Below are positions 1-13,168 of a stretch of DNA of 64,000 bases, piece after piece. The position numbers and the translations under genes were made by a program. The DNA comes from Microcebus murinus (taxonomy: Eukaryota > Chordata > Mammalia > Primates > Cheirogaleidae): assembly GCF_040939455.1 (NCBI RefSeq), contig NC_134117.1, forward strand, positions 47,399,001 through 47,463,000, written 5' to 3'. The number at the start of each line of letters is the position of its first letter. Position 1 is the stretch's first letter. Under the pieces are notes generated by a model. That model was not told the origin of the DNA. It did no database searches and saw only the letters and a list, made by a program, of their open reading frames with translations.

Positions 1-900
1 GTCGCAAGGGAAGGAGCAGACACCCAGCAGGAGACGCCCTGACCCTGACCAACCCAGGAACACTCAGAGATGACTTCAGGACTGGATTTCAAAACCCGCC
101 TTGGTTTCACAGAAGCGTCACCCCAAATCAGGTTCTCTGAAACAAGGTATCAGGAAACCCACAAAGTTCTCAAAATCAGAAGGATTTTAATCTCTACTAG
201 AACATGTCGCAAACCCTCCAAATAAAACATCACTGGTGACATTCTTTGCTTACGATGCTTTCATCCTTCCCCCAAGCGGGGATAAAGCCTCTTTAGAACA
301 CTCTGGTAGCTTTATTGATTGGAACAGGCACTCTAAGTAAAAGCGAGTGCTTGCTATGCAAATAAAGCTTCTAGACAAAGCTTCTAGACAAGACTCCAGC
401 CTCCCTCCTGCAGCTGCTCACCATCCCGAGCTCCCCCCTCCCGCCCCAGACGGGATTCTGAAATCTGCTTTTAAAATATAGTCTTTATTTGCGTGTTCCC
501 CACCCCCCCTCCGCCCTAGTTTCAGTCTAATTCTCCCAGATTGAGAGAAACACAATAAAGGAGAGAAAAAAATTTTTTGTTTTCAGTGCTTCCCTTTTCA
601 CAGAGTCTTTTTTTGGAAACCACAAGCCTCGGATCCCAGCAGAGGTTCCTGGGGACTTCAAGAACATCAATCAGTTTCGCAGCTGGAGGCTGAGGCTTTC
701 CTCAGGGAAGACTTTTTACATAAAACAGATTGTACTTTGTCCTTGCCAGGGCAGACAAAGGTTTAAATTAAATATGCAGCAAGCTCCAGTTGGCTGCTTG
801 CCACAGCCCCGGGGAGGGGGAAGGGAGAGTGTGTCCTCACTGTCCTTCCTCTCTCTGTAGTTGTTTCTTTTTCCCATTTCTGTTTAGTACAGTGTGAGGA
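1..900. other. Repeat-free single-copy DNA
   Basis: I recognise no repeat and no supportable exon here. The stretch carries an exact octamer motif ATGCAAAT at 357-364, a short direct duplication of AGCTTCTAGACAA at about 366-392, and a C-rich tract near 500-515. It is the longest start-of-window block without transposons, so it could hold a regulatory element, but that is inference only. Confidence 0.4.
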
Positions 901-1055
901 GCCTGGAGCTGAGAGACCTGGGCTTTTCTGCAAATTCACTGGGGGATGTGATACAAGTCACTTAGCCCCTGGGACCTCAGTTTCCTCTCCCATACAATGA
1001 GGAGTTCGAATGAGATGATCTTTGAAGGTCTTTTCCATATCTGTGGGTAATGGGT
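900..1055 (+). mobile_element. MIR/MIR3-type SINE, degraded
   Basis: The segment CAAGTCACTTAGCCCCTGGG, followed by CAGTTTCCTCTCCCATACAA and a GATGATCTTTGAAGGTC end, follows the core and tail of the MIR3-type consensus as I remember it. It is old and diverged, with no visible TSD. Confidence 0.55.
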
Positions 1056-1340
1056 ACCCGGAGGGAGGAACCCATTTCTGGGGTGACGGGGAGACCTGGC
1101 CCTTCTTCCCACATATTTCATGAGCCGGGCAGCAAGCCCGGTAGGACATGGTAAATGGCAAATGACTTTGTATCTCAGTTTTGGGGAGTATTAGAGAATG
1201 GTGGGGATGGTGGCAAATTGCAGAGAAAGAGGCTTCTAGAAAGGGGCCGCCTCTGCCCAAGTTGGCTCAAGCCAGTTTGTAACAGAATAGTCACCCCTGC
1301 TCCCATAGATATGGCAGGGAGATATTGAGAGTGGGGAATA

Positions 1341-1798
1341 CGTAACAGGGGGAATGGACTGGAAAAATGGCAAAAATATTTTCTGTCTCCTTAAATCATC
1401 CTCCACTCTTTTTCCAAGATCTAAAACCTACATCCTTGCCTCAGGCCAGTGGTTGGGAGGGGCAGGGTAAGGCTTTTGTTATTAGTGCCAAAGGAAATGG
1501 CTCAGCCCAGACCTGCAAAGGGAGGTCCTGGCTGGAGGTCACAGGACTGTCTTCTCCAGAGATGGGACAATCAGAATCATCAACCGTAGGTGAACAGTAA
1601 TTGCCTGAAGCTGAGAACCCATCCGTGAAAAGCTCTGTATTTCTGCTTATTAGGAGGAGGATGGCATTTCAGACGGGAGTCTCCATCCTCCTCCTTTGCT
1701 GGGGAAAGTACTAAGACTTCTCTCTCCTCCTCCTCAAACCACTTGTTCTCCTTCTTCTGATGCGGCCTCTAGGACAAGTGGCCGAGCTTTCAGTTACA
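1341..1798 (+). mobile_element. Solo LTR, family A, copy 1
   Basis: This ~460-bp unit aligns by eye along its length with 19464-20026 and 20613-21059. Shared landmarks in order are the CGTAACAG/TGTAACAG start, a CCTTGCCTCAGGCCAGTGG block, GAGATGGG, a TATTTCTGCTTAT block, TCTCCTCCTCCTCAAACCAC, GATGCGGCCTCTAGGACAAG and a TTACA end. The TG...CA boundaries and a late pyrimidine-rich region fit an endogenous retroviral LTR, probably class I. No PBS, gag or pol follows it, so it is a solo LTR. I see no TSD at this copy. The Repbase name is not assigned. Confidence 0.7.
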
Positions 1799-2659
1799 AG
1801 TTGTTGCCACTTGGAAATATGGGCCACTGGGACAGCCAGTTCTTTTTTATTTTGTGCAAGTTCTACATTTTTAAATATTGGCAACTAATTAAAAGAAACT
1901 TGTGGGTTTCACAAAATAAATAGGTCTGTGAGTTTAACTTGAAGATCCATGTGCTATGTCTTCAAAGACCTTAAGGAGATAAGAATTTCTGTAATTTCTA
2001 CCTCAGAACCGTTCAGTGAGTCCATGTATTTAAAAACCTACTGTAACCTGCAGCAAAGTACTATAGACATGAAAGGTGGAACCTTACTAGGTTGTTCAAT
2101 CATATTTTTCAATATTGAATTGTTACCCCGGAGGGTAAGTTTCAGGAAAATGACTCGATCTGTAATCAAGTTGCAAATCAAGTCATGGCCTGGGAGTTAA
2201 TGATTCTGTTCTTTTATTGATTAAAAATAATTTATAATTTCTACCTCCACATTAAAACAATTGATTTCAAGCTATTAGCCTTGTGGGGAAAGCTGGCTAT
2301 AATGTAGTGTATATTTAAACTTCATAATTCTATCCTGTATTCTGTGGTACAGGTAGCTTTTTATGTTATGATTAACATATTAAATGAAACAGAAAATTGA
2401 TATAAGATAATGTGTGTTTTAGTCAATATTTCTATCATTTGGATTCACATGTGTATAACATATATCTTCTATAATACTATAATAATTGCAACAATGAGTA
2501 TGCAAAGTACAAAAGCAACTTGATAGCAGTTCTATTGTCTTTATACTAAAGTATTTAAGTCTTTATCTTCAGAAAGAGTGAAGGGAGAGAGAGAGAGAAA
2601 GGCAGAGGAGAGAGAGAATCAAATGAAAATGGAATTTTGTCCTTTGAAAGATACATATT
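1799..2659. other. AT-rich single-copy DNA
   Basis: No gene or repeat is recognised. An imperfect GA-rich tract lies at about 2575-2620. Short open frames here have no recognisable domain. Confidence 0.5.
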
Positions 2660-4018
<1,359 letters not shown>

Positions 4019-4967
4019 TCATACCACCTTTGTCCAATCATACTTCTCCACGACTATCTACTTCATCAAATTAGCATAAAAATTCACAGGTTTCCCTATT
4101 CCTTTGGGTCTTCATTTCTGATGGCTCCTGTGTCACGCAAAACTTATATCAAGTACATTTGTATGCTTTTCTCTTGTTAATCTGTCTTTTGTAGGTGCCT
4201 CAGCCAAGAACCTAGCCATGGGTAAAGGAATGAAACCTTGTCTTCCCTACACTGACTTATAATTTAAAAACATATTTCATACTTTTTAAGCTTTCACTTT
4301 TAAGCTTTAACAAGTTGCAACCATGCAATTATTGTTGCTAGAATAATTACAGTATGGGAAGCACTAAAACATGTTGGTTACGGTATTATGTATTAGTCTG
4401 GATAATTAACCATTAGCTGCCACAGTAGACCAACTCTGAAATCTCCAGGGCTTCACACAACCAAATTTACTTCTTGCTCACATAAAATGAGGTAGTCACC
4501 AGGGATTCTCAGAGACCCTAGGAATCCCCATCTGTGTGTGATGCTGCCATATTAACACGTAGCTTCCAAAGCCACTGCACGGGGGACAGGGAACCTGAGG
4601 AGGACGCTGGCTCTCAGTGACCTTGACTTGGAAGTGACACTTGACCCATCTGCTCCCCTGCAAGGAAGGGTAGAAAATGGAGGGGAGTGTCCATTATTTT
4701 GCCAGTCTGCTGTCCCAGTCCTGATCACGATTTCTATGTCACATCATTTCATGTATTTAACAGGCAGCAACTTGTGACCTTTGCCGCTGACTTATTGCCT
4801 GATTTTGTGACTTTTTTGCCTCTCTCTCTAGCTCTATGACATGCTCTCCATCTAGTTCTGGTTCAGATGCTCAAGAGGGACACCCTGATTGGCTCGTTTG
4901 ACACCATCGTCTCATTTGGGCAGAGCCTTTGTTTCCAGCCATCTGAAATGCACCGGCCAGCCTGTTG
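4019..4967. other. Single-copy or anciently repeated DNA
   Basis: No gene is recognised. 4390-4720 (starting TATTAGTCTGGATAATTAAC) vaguely resembles the end of a MaLR LTR read backwards, but the similarity is too weak to call. Confidence 0.4.
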
Positions 4968-5294
<327 letters not shown>

Positions 5295-5792
5295 TGCCAG
5301 CCTGTTGGCTGACTGCTCTGGTTTGTGCGCTTTAACCATCTGGGGAAAGGCATCTGGGGGTAAATTGCCAAGGAATTTGAAGATAAAACAAATAAATAAA
5401 TGTGGCAGAGTTGTTTTGAGTATTGAAGATTTAAGAACATATCTAACAGTGTATTATTATTAATATTAAATTGTTATTATATAAAAAACCAAAAATTGTC
5501 AAGAACTACAGCTTTATTTTTCAAGCATGTCTGGTAATTGGAATTGAGTAGCTGTTATAAATGTCAACTAAGATGTACAAAAATGTACCTTTACTATTTC
5601 CATAGCTGCATTTAATTTCTATTTTATGCCTCTATTCTACTGAGTGGAAGAAACTAAATTTTGCTAAATTTCAGGCACCCCTACCTGCCCAGAGTTGTGT
5701 CTTAGATTCAAGAGGTTTATGTAGCATCATGACATTGGAAGAAATATTAATCTAATCTCACCCCATGTATATATCTACCCTGACTTCCTTCC
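5295..5792. other. AT-rich single-copy DNA
   Basis: No gene or repeat is recognised. A run of AAATAAATAAATG lies near 5390, and a TTATTATTAATATTAAATTG stretch near 5454. Confidence 0.5.
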
Positions 5793-6418
5793 TTCCTTTT
5801 TTTCAACAGGGTCTCAATCTGTTGCACCAGCTAGAGTGCAGAGGTGCAATTATAGCTCACTGCCTCCTTGAACTCCTGGGCTCAAGCAATCTTCCTGCCA
5901 CAGCCTCCTGAGTAGTAGGGTCCATAGGCATGCACCACCATGCTTGGCTAATTTTTTTTTATTATTGAGACAGACTCTCACTCTGTTACCCAGGCTAGAG
6001 TGCCGTGGCGTCAGCCTAGCTCACAGCAACCTCAAACTTCTGGGTTCAAGCGATCCTGCTGCCTCAGCCTCCCGAGTAGCTGAGACTATAGGCATGCACC
6101 ACCATGCCCAGTTAATTTTTTCTATATATTTTTAGTTGGCCAATTAATGTCTTTCTATTTTTAGTAGAGACAGGGGTCTCGCTCTAGCTCAGGCTGGTTT
6201 TGAACTCCTGACCTTGAGCGATCCTCCTGCCTTGGCCTCCCAGAGTGCTAGGATTACAGGCATGAGCCACCACACCTGGCCTAATTTTTAAATCTATTGT
6301 AGAGATGGAGCCTTGCTGTGTTGCTCAGGCCTAGCTCAAACTCCTGGCCTCAAGGGATCCTCCTGCCTTGGCCTCCCAAAGTACTAGGATTACAGGCGTG
6401 AGCCACCACCTCTGGCCT
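5793..6418 (-). mobile_element. Old Alu split by a younger Alu
   Basis: The outer element is a J-like minus-strand Alu. Its right arm is at 5793-5956 and its left arm resumes at about 6281 (TAATTTTTAAATCTATTGTAGAGATGG) and ends near 6418. Flanks TATCTACCCTGACTT and TATCCACCCTGACTT are the aged TSD of the outer element. A second Alu sits in the middle. Confidence 0.92.
5957..6280 (-). mobile_element. Alu, lemur type, nested
   Basis: A complete element with the lemur linker TTAGTTGGCCAATTAATGTC, inserted in the mid A-rich region of the older Alu. CTAATTTTT repeated on both sides is the TSD. It is clearly less diverged than its host element, giving relative ages. Confidence 0.93.
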
Positions 6419-7685
6419 ATCCACCCTGACTTTCATGTGACACCAACTGCAGCCAAGATCACTTATACAGATATCTGTGTTCTCTTTCTGTAGCCAAAGA
6501 ACCACCTTATTTTTACCGGGCGCAGGCTGCCCACCTAGGGACTATAGTTCCCAGCGGCTCTGAAGCTAGGTGTGGATGTGTGTCTAAGTGCTGGCCAAAG
6601 GGTGGTGAATGGAATGACGTGCCAAAACCTGGGGCAGGCTCTTAAATGGCATCTACTGGCCCTCAGCTTTGCACATTGCTTTTCTCTTTCTCCCAGGCTG
6701 AAATGAGGCTGTAGTGGTGGTGAACCTCCTTTGCTTCTGCAAGGGCATGTGGACAGCCTTCTGGGGGGTGGTGAAGCAACAGATAAGAGAAACCTGGGGT
6801 CCTGGATGTCCTGGTGGAGCAGAGCAGCTCTAGCCCCCAACCACTGCTATCTCCAACGTCTATATGATAGAAATCAGTACTGTATTATATCTTCTGTACG
6901 GCTCTGTTATTCTGGTCTCTTTGAAAGCACCTGGATCAATATCCTGAAGGACACAGCCACTTTCCAGGTACAGTCCCTGCTGTACTCTACCTTGTTCCTG
7001 CTGACCAAGCCCTGCTCGTGCCAGGCCCCACGTGTTGGTGACATTCTCATGCGGCTTTCCCAGCTGCACCGTGAGAAACTGCTCTGTGCTCACCCACAAC
7101 TATTTACTTCTCCAAGTTTCTGGCATCATTCTCTGCCACCACACCACTCTGTGGCTTTGGAAGTCTGTGGGACTCTTATAGGACCATCTGCCTAGACAGG
7201 TCACACAGATTTTTCCCTTCGACTCCTGTACAGGCTGGACATGGGGAACTAGAGTGTCCTACAGCTCCCAGGTTCCACCTGGAGGGGAGCAAGCCACCCT
7301 GCTCTGGAATCCCCAGATGCATCCGGGAATTTTGTTGTTTCTCCCTCTGACCTCAACCATAGGGCTGGACTTCAGGTAGGAACGGGGTCAGACCCAGGGC
7401 CCCCTCTCAGGATCCACTGGTGTCTTTGCTTTCCTTTCAAATCTCCCTGCTTTTCCTTACCAGGGAAATGTTTTTGAGTCTTGGAAGCAGAGGAAGCTCT
7501 GTCTTAACGTGTCAGGTTTCCTTCTAAACCTTTTGTCTTACTCCCCGGGCCTAAGCTTAAAAAATATTCTGTTTTCTGGGTTCTGTTATATCGTTCCTTC
7601 TCTGAGGCAGTTACAGCAGAATCCCTCACGAGGTGGAAAGCGACGATTGCTAGGATGATGGAGATGGCAAGAAGTATCTGTCCTT
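6419..7685. other. Single-copy DNA, no supported exon
   Basis: The stretch contains a 154-codon open frame on the plus strand (6731-7195) and overlapping minus-strand frames. None shows a domain, motif or splice arrangement that I recognise, and two-strand openness argues against real coding. It may be an ancient LTR-like repeat, but I cannot place it. Confidence 0.45.
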
Positions 7686-7984
7686 CTTACGCCTGTAATC
7701 CCGGCACTTTACGAGGCTGAAGTGGGAGGACTGTTTGAGGCCAGGAGTTTGAGACCAACCTGAGCAACATAGCAAGACCCCATCTCTTAAAAAAAAAAAA
7801 ATTGAAAAAAATTGAAAAAGTAGCTGGGTGTGGTGGCACATGCCTATAGTCCCAGCTACTCGGGAGGCTGAGGCAGGAGAATCGCCTGAGCCCAGGAGTT
7901 CGAGGTTGCTGTGAGCTAGGCTGACGCCACGGCACTCTAGCCCAGGGCAACGGAGCGAGACTGTCTCAAAAAAAAAAAAAAAAA
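7686..7984 (+). mobile_element. Alu, intermediate type, 5' truncated
   Basis: Begins at ACGCCTGTAATCCCGGCAC, missing the first ~18 bases of the left arm. The mid A-rich region is expanded (poly-A, then a doubled ATTGAAAAA unit). The right arm has the GCTAGGCTGACGCCACGGCA signature but no AATTAATTGGCC linker. Ends in poly-A. Confidence 0.9.
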
Positions 7985-8335
7985 TTGGAATTTCATCTGC
8001 TGTTTAACTAGCAGTCAATATTGCCAAATACTTGTCTTTTAGGAGTTTCTTCAGTTAATAATTAAGAATGATTTATCACTACAGTGGAAAGTTCATTGGC
8101 TTCAGATCTGGAAGGTTTGTGTTCTAGTGGTAGTTTGTGCCTCTTCTTTGCAAGTATATCTCTACGTCAGCAGTAAAAGGCAATCCCAAGTGGTGGTGTT
8201 TGTCTCTTTTATCTGTGGACTTCGGTTCTGTTGATTGTGTGACATTGGGAAACTGACCTAGATTTCATGCTTCTGTTTTTACTATGCATTTCCACACCAT
8301 GTTGTATCTTAGTTACATGAAAACTTATGTGGAAT

Positions 8336-8540
8336 GATAATAATAGCTAATATTTAAATAGCATTTCTAAATACCAAGTACTATTCCTAGTGCTTTACCT
8401 ATAGTAATTCATTTGTGACTCATTTATAAGGTACCTTATAAATTGTATCTGATTGTAAAATGAGATACAATGCAGAGTAAAACTAGGATTTGAATCTACA
8501 CAATCTAGTTCCAAGGTCTGTGCTCTTAATTATTGAGCTG
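8336..8540 (-). mobile_element. MIR SINE
   Basis: Reads AATAATAGCTAATATTTAAA, then AGTGCTTTACC, AAAATGAGATACA and GGATTTGAATCTACACAATC, in the order expected for a MIR on the minus strand. Nearly the full core is present, with old divergence. Confidence 0.8.
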
Positions 8541-9103
8541 GACAACTTCTTATAATAGGGAATAATCTGAAGGAAAGAAATGAGGAATGTACTTTAATTA
8601 TTGCAGTACTTTCCTAGTTTGATCTATAAATACCAATCTTTCAAAGTAAACAGTACTTTGGGGGTACTGGGTAGGACCCCTGCCAGGATCCTGGCCTAGA
8701 TCTTTGGGGCCCATTGTCCACCAGCACCTTTTTTCTGCCTCGAGTAGCTTTGCTTCATGCAGTCACAGCCTCTTTTGACAGAGCTGGGCCAGGGCTGTGT
8801 TCCCTGGAAGTGGCTCTGACATCACCCCAGTTCCCCCAGCCCAGCGCCTGCGCAGCCGTTGGCTCTAGTTACAGCAGTGGGTGCTGAGGTAGCCCTTTTC
8901 TGAGTCCCTTGCCAGCTGTGCCACCACCCCCAGCTCCTAATGGCTCGCAGGTGCCCTCTTGCCCTAACAGGGGCTGGTGGGGCCAGTAGGTCCACTCCCT
9001 CCACACTGGGGCACGTGGCCAACAACTGACCCCCTCGTGCAAATGTCCAGCTGGGGCAACCTGGCTCTGGGTTGCTGGCCAGAGCTCCCCATGGGTAAGG
9101 CAC
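8541..9103. other. Single-copy DNA, moderately GC-rich
   Basis: A 124-codon minus-strand frame (8822-9196) overlaps here and runs into Alu sequence. It has no recognisable domain and is not called as a gene. Nothing else is recognised. Confidence 0.45.
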
Positions 9104-9215
9104 GAGGAGCCCGGAAATTTGAGATTTGAGGTTATAATGAGCTATGATTGGACCACTACGCTCCAGCCTGGGTGACAGAGTGAGACTTTGTCTCAAAAAT
9201 AACTAAACAAAACAA
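9104..9215 (+). mobile_element. Alu right-arm fragment
   Basis: Only the distal right arm is present (TTTGAGGTTATAATGAGCTA through CTCCAGCCTGGGTGACAGAG) with a CAAAA tail. It is a 5'-truncated old Alu or free right monomer. Confidence 0.85.
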
Positions 9216-10024
9216 AAGTACCCAGAAGGCCCAAAACATTAAAACAAAAAAGTAAAAATAAGCTGTGACTCAACTCTGCTTAAATCATCCCAAATTTCAA
9301 ACGAGGACTAGCCAAACCAATGGTAATAGTGCAGTGATTAAAACTGCTATTTAAAAAAATTTATTAAGCTATTCATCTGTATAAAATGAATAATAAATAC
9401 ATTTACTTTAACCTACCTCCTTTCAAAAATGGATGAAATCAATACATGCAACTGAATTTTAATTCCAACTTTCAAAAATAGCATGAACGAAGTAATAATT
9501 AACTAAAGGTTTCCTTAGTGTTTTTGAGTTATGCTCTTCCAAGTGTTCTAACCCCGGCCAAACTGTGTGATTGAAATGTAATTGCATGCTAAAACTCTAC
9601 CGCCACCTCGTGTTAGTACGGAGCATTGCAGGGGTGTTGCTTTTTTTTTTGTCTCTTGGCAGCTACCTTCTTAATGTCAATATTAACCAGCACTCCCAGG
9701 TGGCACCGTTTGATCCCTTTACCAGTGACCTTTAATTCTGTAGATTATTTCAATAATTTGATATAAGAGTAACTCATGTCATGATATTTCTCACCCCCAA
9801 AGCATGGTTTATTTTATGAGAGTGCTTTCAGGGGAATGTAAGAATTTTCATCCACCTCAGGGCTAGTGTCTGAAAACTCTTGATTGTGCTCACCCCTCAA
9901 AGATCCCTTTCCCTTAGCTTCAAGATGATAAACATGGGGAAAATCTTCATGAGATATATTTAACTTATGAAATATTTTAGACATTCGGAAGAACATAAAT
10001 TATGAAATATTCATGTATTCACTC
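9216..10024. other. AT-rich single-copy DNA
   Basis: No gene or repeat is recognised. The GTCTCTTGGCAGCTACC region near 9650 follows a T-run. Confidence 0.45.
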
Positions 10025-10500
10025 ACTGTATTAGTTATTGTGCTGTGGGACACATTGCCTCAAAATGTAGCAGCTTAAACAGCTAACAGTTGTCATCTCA
10101 CGCTGTTTCTGAGGGTCAGGTTCTGGCAAGGTTGCAGTCCAGTGTAGGGCCGGGCTGCGGTCCGTCGTATAGAGCTCAGCTGGGGCTGCAGGATCTGCTT
10201 CCAAAGTCACTCGAGTTGTTGGCAGGTTTCAGTTTCTTGCTTGCTGTTGGCTAGAGGCTCAGTTCCTTGACATGTGGGCTTCTTCACAGGACTTGCTTCA
10301 CCCAGAGCAAGGGGGGAGGAGGGGGGGAGAAAGAGAGAGAGAAGGAAAGAAGAGAACAAGAGAGAGAGTGAATGGGGTGGGGTGGGGTGGGAAGGAATGG
10401 ATAGGTTAAAAAAAATAACCAACAACCTAATCTCAGAAATAACATTTCACTTCTCCCATACGTTATTGAGCACCCAGACCAGCCCTAGTCCCCAAGCTTG
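10025..10500 (-). mobile_element. MLT1-like MaLR LTR, degraded
   Basis: Begins GTATTAGTTATTGTGCTG and continues with GCAGCTTAAACAGCTAACAG and GAGCTCAGCTGGGGCTGCAG, then GACATGTGGGCTTCTTCACA. This is the order of an MLT1-type LTR read from its 3' end. The middle has expanded into a purine-rich tract. The left end is clearer than the right. Confidence 0.5.
10310..10392 (+). repeat. Purine-rich tract with GGGGT repeat
   Basis: An imperfect GGA/GA tract passes into GGGGTGGGGTGGGGTGGG at 10374-10391. That 18-base end has four G-runs separated by single T residues, matching the usual four-run G-quadruplex pattern. Confidence 0.85.
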
Positions 10501-11604
10501 TGTGTCAGACGACAACACCAGCTTGCGAAGCACAGTAGGTGGGGCTCACTGGGGCTGTGGTGAAGGCTAGCTTCACCATCAAGCTTTATGAAATAGTAAC
10601 ATTTTGCCCCATTTGTGGAATTGCCTCCTAAAACAAGTTTAGCCCAAGGCTAAATGCGGAGAGGTACAAATGGGAAAGAACTTTTTCTCCCATGGTTGCT
10701 TTCAACCACACTATGCTGAATCTCCCTTTCTCTCTCTGTAACTGACATCTCTGGTGGATTCCACAGCTTTTTGTTCACATCCAGCTGCAAGGAGAGTCCC
10801 ATTTTCAGATATTATCTGAAAGCATAGACCAATCTCATATGTAGCTCAAATTTCCTCTCCTTAACTCTTTTTACTGCTGACTCTAAGGAAAGAGAGCCGG
10901 GTGGTTCTTTCAGTAATTTTTTTTTTTTTTCTATTTCTCAACTCTTTCCTGCTTTCTAATTTCTCTAGCATGGAATCCAGCATGCGGATTACAGAAAGAG
11001 GAGCAAAAATATCATACTTAGCTGGTATTGTAGGTAGTCCTCTCTTGGCTAATACTGGCTGGGACTCATTCCCTCCACTAATTTGAGCGTCCACCAGGGA
11101 ACACTGTGGGAATGTAGGGGCTTCATACTGTCCTAGCTATTCTCTAGTTGGCTTCTGGAAATCCTCTGTCTGCTTTTGCTCCACATGTTCAGGGCTTCAC
11201 TCTACTACGTAGCCTCTTCCTGCTGGGGACTCCTGGCTTTAGGAAGCAATTCTCTTGATCAGGGTCTCTTCTAGATGGCTCACACCTTGCTACTCTCTTC
11301 AGGTTCTTTTGGTCAATGGGAAAATACCATGCATCCTTCTCCTGCTAACAGCCTGCCCATCTAATCAGCCCTCTCTCCCACCCTGTCACTGCATGCTGCC
11401 CCAGCCAGTCTCCTGCCCTTGGAGTTCTTGAGATGGGCCCCAACCAAGCAGAGATGCCAGCAAATGCCTGTGGATGTTTATCTGGCTCTTCAAAAACACT
11501 TGTTATTCTTCTCAAAGAGTATGGTCTCAAAGCACCACCAGAGCCTATAACATCAGGGCTCTTTAAACATCCAGCTATGAAGTGAGTTCCCAATAGTCTT
11601 TCTG
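10501..11604. other. Single-copy DNA
   Basis: No gene is recognised. A T-run lies near 10918-10930. Complementary open frames cover 10861-11094, which is typical of chance openness. Confidence 0.45.
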
Positions 11605-11752
11605 GCCCTGTGCGGTGGCTCACGCCTGTAATCCTAGCCCTCTGGGAGGCCGAGGATGGAGGATTGCTCAAGGTCAGGAGTTCGAAACCAGCCTGAGCAA
11701 GAGTGAGACCCCTGTCTCTACTAAAAATAGAAAGAAATTAATTGGCCAACTA
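11605..11752 (+). mobile_element. Alu left arm only, lemur type
   Basis: The left monomer is complete from the CCTGTGCGGTGGCTCACGCC start through TAGAAAGAAATTAATTGGCC, and stops inside the linker at CCAACTA. A T-rich stretch follows instead of the right arm. The right monomer is missing. Confidence 0.9.
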
Positions 11753-12301
11753 TATTTTTATTTTATTTTTCCATCATGGGAACCGAGGGGAAAAAGCCAA
11801 AGCCTTGTACCCCCATAATATTCTGGGAAAAAAAAGAGCCAAAGCCTTTTTGCTCCTATAGATCCCTTTCAAAGCACCCCGTCGATGAATGTATAGCTTT
11901 TTCTTAGATTGGCTGAAGGTGACTGGATATTGATATTTGAAGGACCAGCTCAGTCATTGTTTTATAAAATTTCTGCATAAATGTGTCTAGTAAGTCTCTT
12001 TGGTTTCAGGCCCTTGGCTGAATTTCAAAGATAATAGGAAAATCTCTTTTAATATCCTATTAAATTTCACTCGGTTAAACAATGTAGAAATTTACAGATT
12101 TAGTTGAGGTTTCATGTGTACTATATCCTCAATTCCATTCCCTTTGTGCCTATTCAGAGAATAAACATTATACTGAGTGCCATGGATGTTTAATACTATT
12201 ACATACATGTATGTATCCATAATGCATGAATTCATTTAAGCTTTATCGAAATGTTTTTGTTTTTTTTTTTTTTAACCACACATATCATTCTGTAACTTCC
12301 T
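11753..12301. other. AT-rich DNA
   Basis: No gene is recognised. A tract of 14 T lies near 12259-12273. Confidence 0.45.
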
Positions 12302-12513
12302 CTTTTTTTGAGACAGAGTCTCACTCTGTTGCCCGGGCTAGAGTGCTGTGGCGTCAGCCTAGCTCACAGCAACCTCAAACTCCTGGGCTCAAGCGATCCT
12401 GCTGCCTCAGCCTCCCGAGTAGCTGGGACTACAGGCATGTGCCACAATGCCCAGCTAATTTTTTCTATATATTTTTAGTTGGCCAATTAATTTCTTAACA
12501 TAGGCACCCAGCC
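12302..12513 (-). mobile_element. Alu, left arm deleted
   Basis: The tail and right arm are intact up to the linker (TTAGTTGGCCAATTAATTTC at about 12476-12495). A very short CACCCAGCC end at about 12505-12513, likely the residual 5' end, then follows. The ~150-bp left arm is lost. The junction forms a small inverted repeat, ACATAGGC/GCCTATGT (12498-12518). Confidence 0.85.
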
Positions 12514-12631
12514 TATGTTTTTTGAGATTTATCCATGTTGATACCTGAATTTCTAATTCTTCATTTTAACCACTTTATAGAATTGCATTATATGCATATG
12601 ATATGCTTTGTTTAAAAAACAAAAAAAAATT

Positions 12632-12803
12632 ATTGAGAAGTGGTGGCCCACATCTGTAGTCCTAGCTGCTAGGGAGGCTGAGGTGGGAGGATCACTTGAG
12701 CCCAGGAGATCGAGGCTGTAGTGAGCTATAACTGCATCACTGCACTCCAGCCTGGGCAACAGAGAGGGATCCTGTCTCTTAAAAATAAATAAGTAAATAA
12801 ATA
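12632..12803 (+). mobile_element. Alu right-monomer fragment
   Basis: Starts GTGGTGGCCCACATCTGTAG, continues through GTGAGCTATAACTGCATCAC and CTCCAGCCTGGGCAACAGAG, and ends in an AATAAATAAGTAAAT tail. There is no left arm. It is an old J-like right monomer. Confidence 0.85.
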
Positions 12804-13168
12804 TTTTGGTACATTATTATATGTAGAAATTATTTAAAAATAATGTATACATGACTCATTGTTTTGAGCTACATTTTCACCAACAATACATTGTGAACTT
12901 CTCATATCAATAAACATTTTTAATAAACATGGATTTTAGAATATCTTAGCCCTACTGCCTCAGTTACACCGAAGAATTGAAGATTGATGGTGAAGATTGA
13001 GATATGTATTCATTCATTTACTTGCTTATTTCTTTAAATTGCCAATTATGTTCCAGGAACATTGCTGAGATCTGGGGATACAGAGGGGAGTCAAAAGTCT
13101 CTCTGTCTTGACTGTCATCCCCTTGAGCTCAGAGGTAGAGGAAGGCATGTTAATAAATAAGTTATATA
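12804..13168. other. AT-rich DNA with short L1M or MIR-like traces
   Basis: The GTTCCAGGAACATTGCTGAG region near 13050 followed by TGGGGATACAGAGGGGAGTC resembles an ancient mammalian repeat that I cannot name. No gene is recognised. Confidence 0.35.

Noticed and set aside
6731..7195. 154-codon open frame as a possible gene or exon
   Set aside because: No recognisable domain, composition unlike a folded protein, and the opposite strand is also open in part. Not supported as coding.
8822..9196. 124-codon minus-strand frame
   Set aside because: Its N-terminal part is a translation of an Alu right arm; the rest has no domain.
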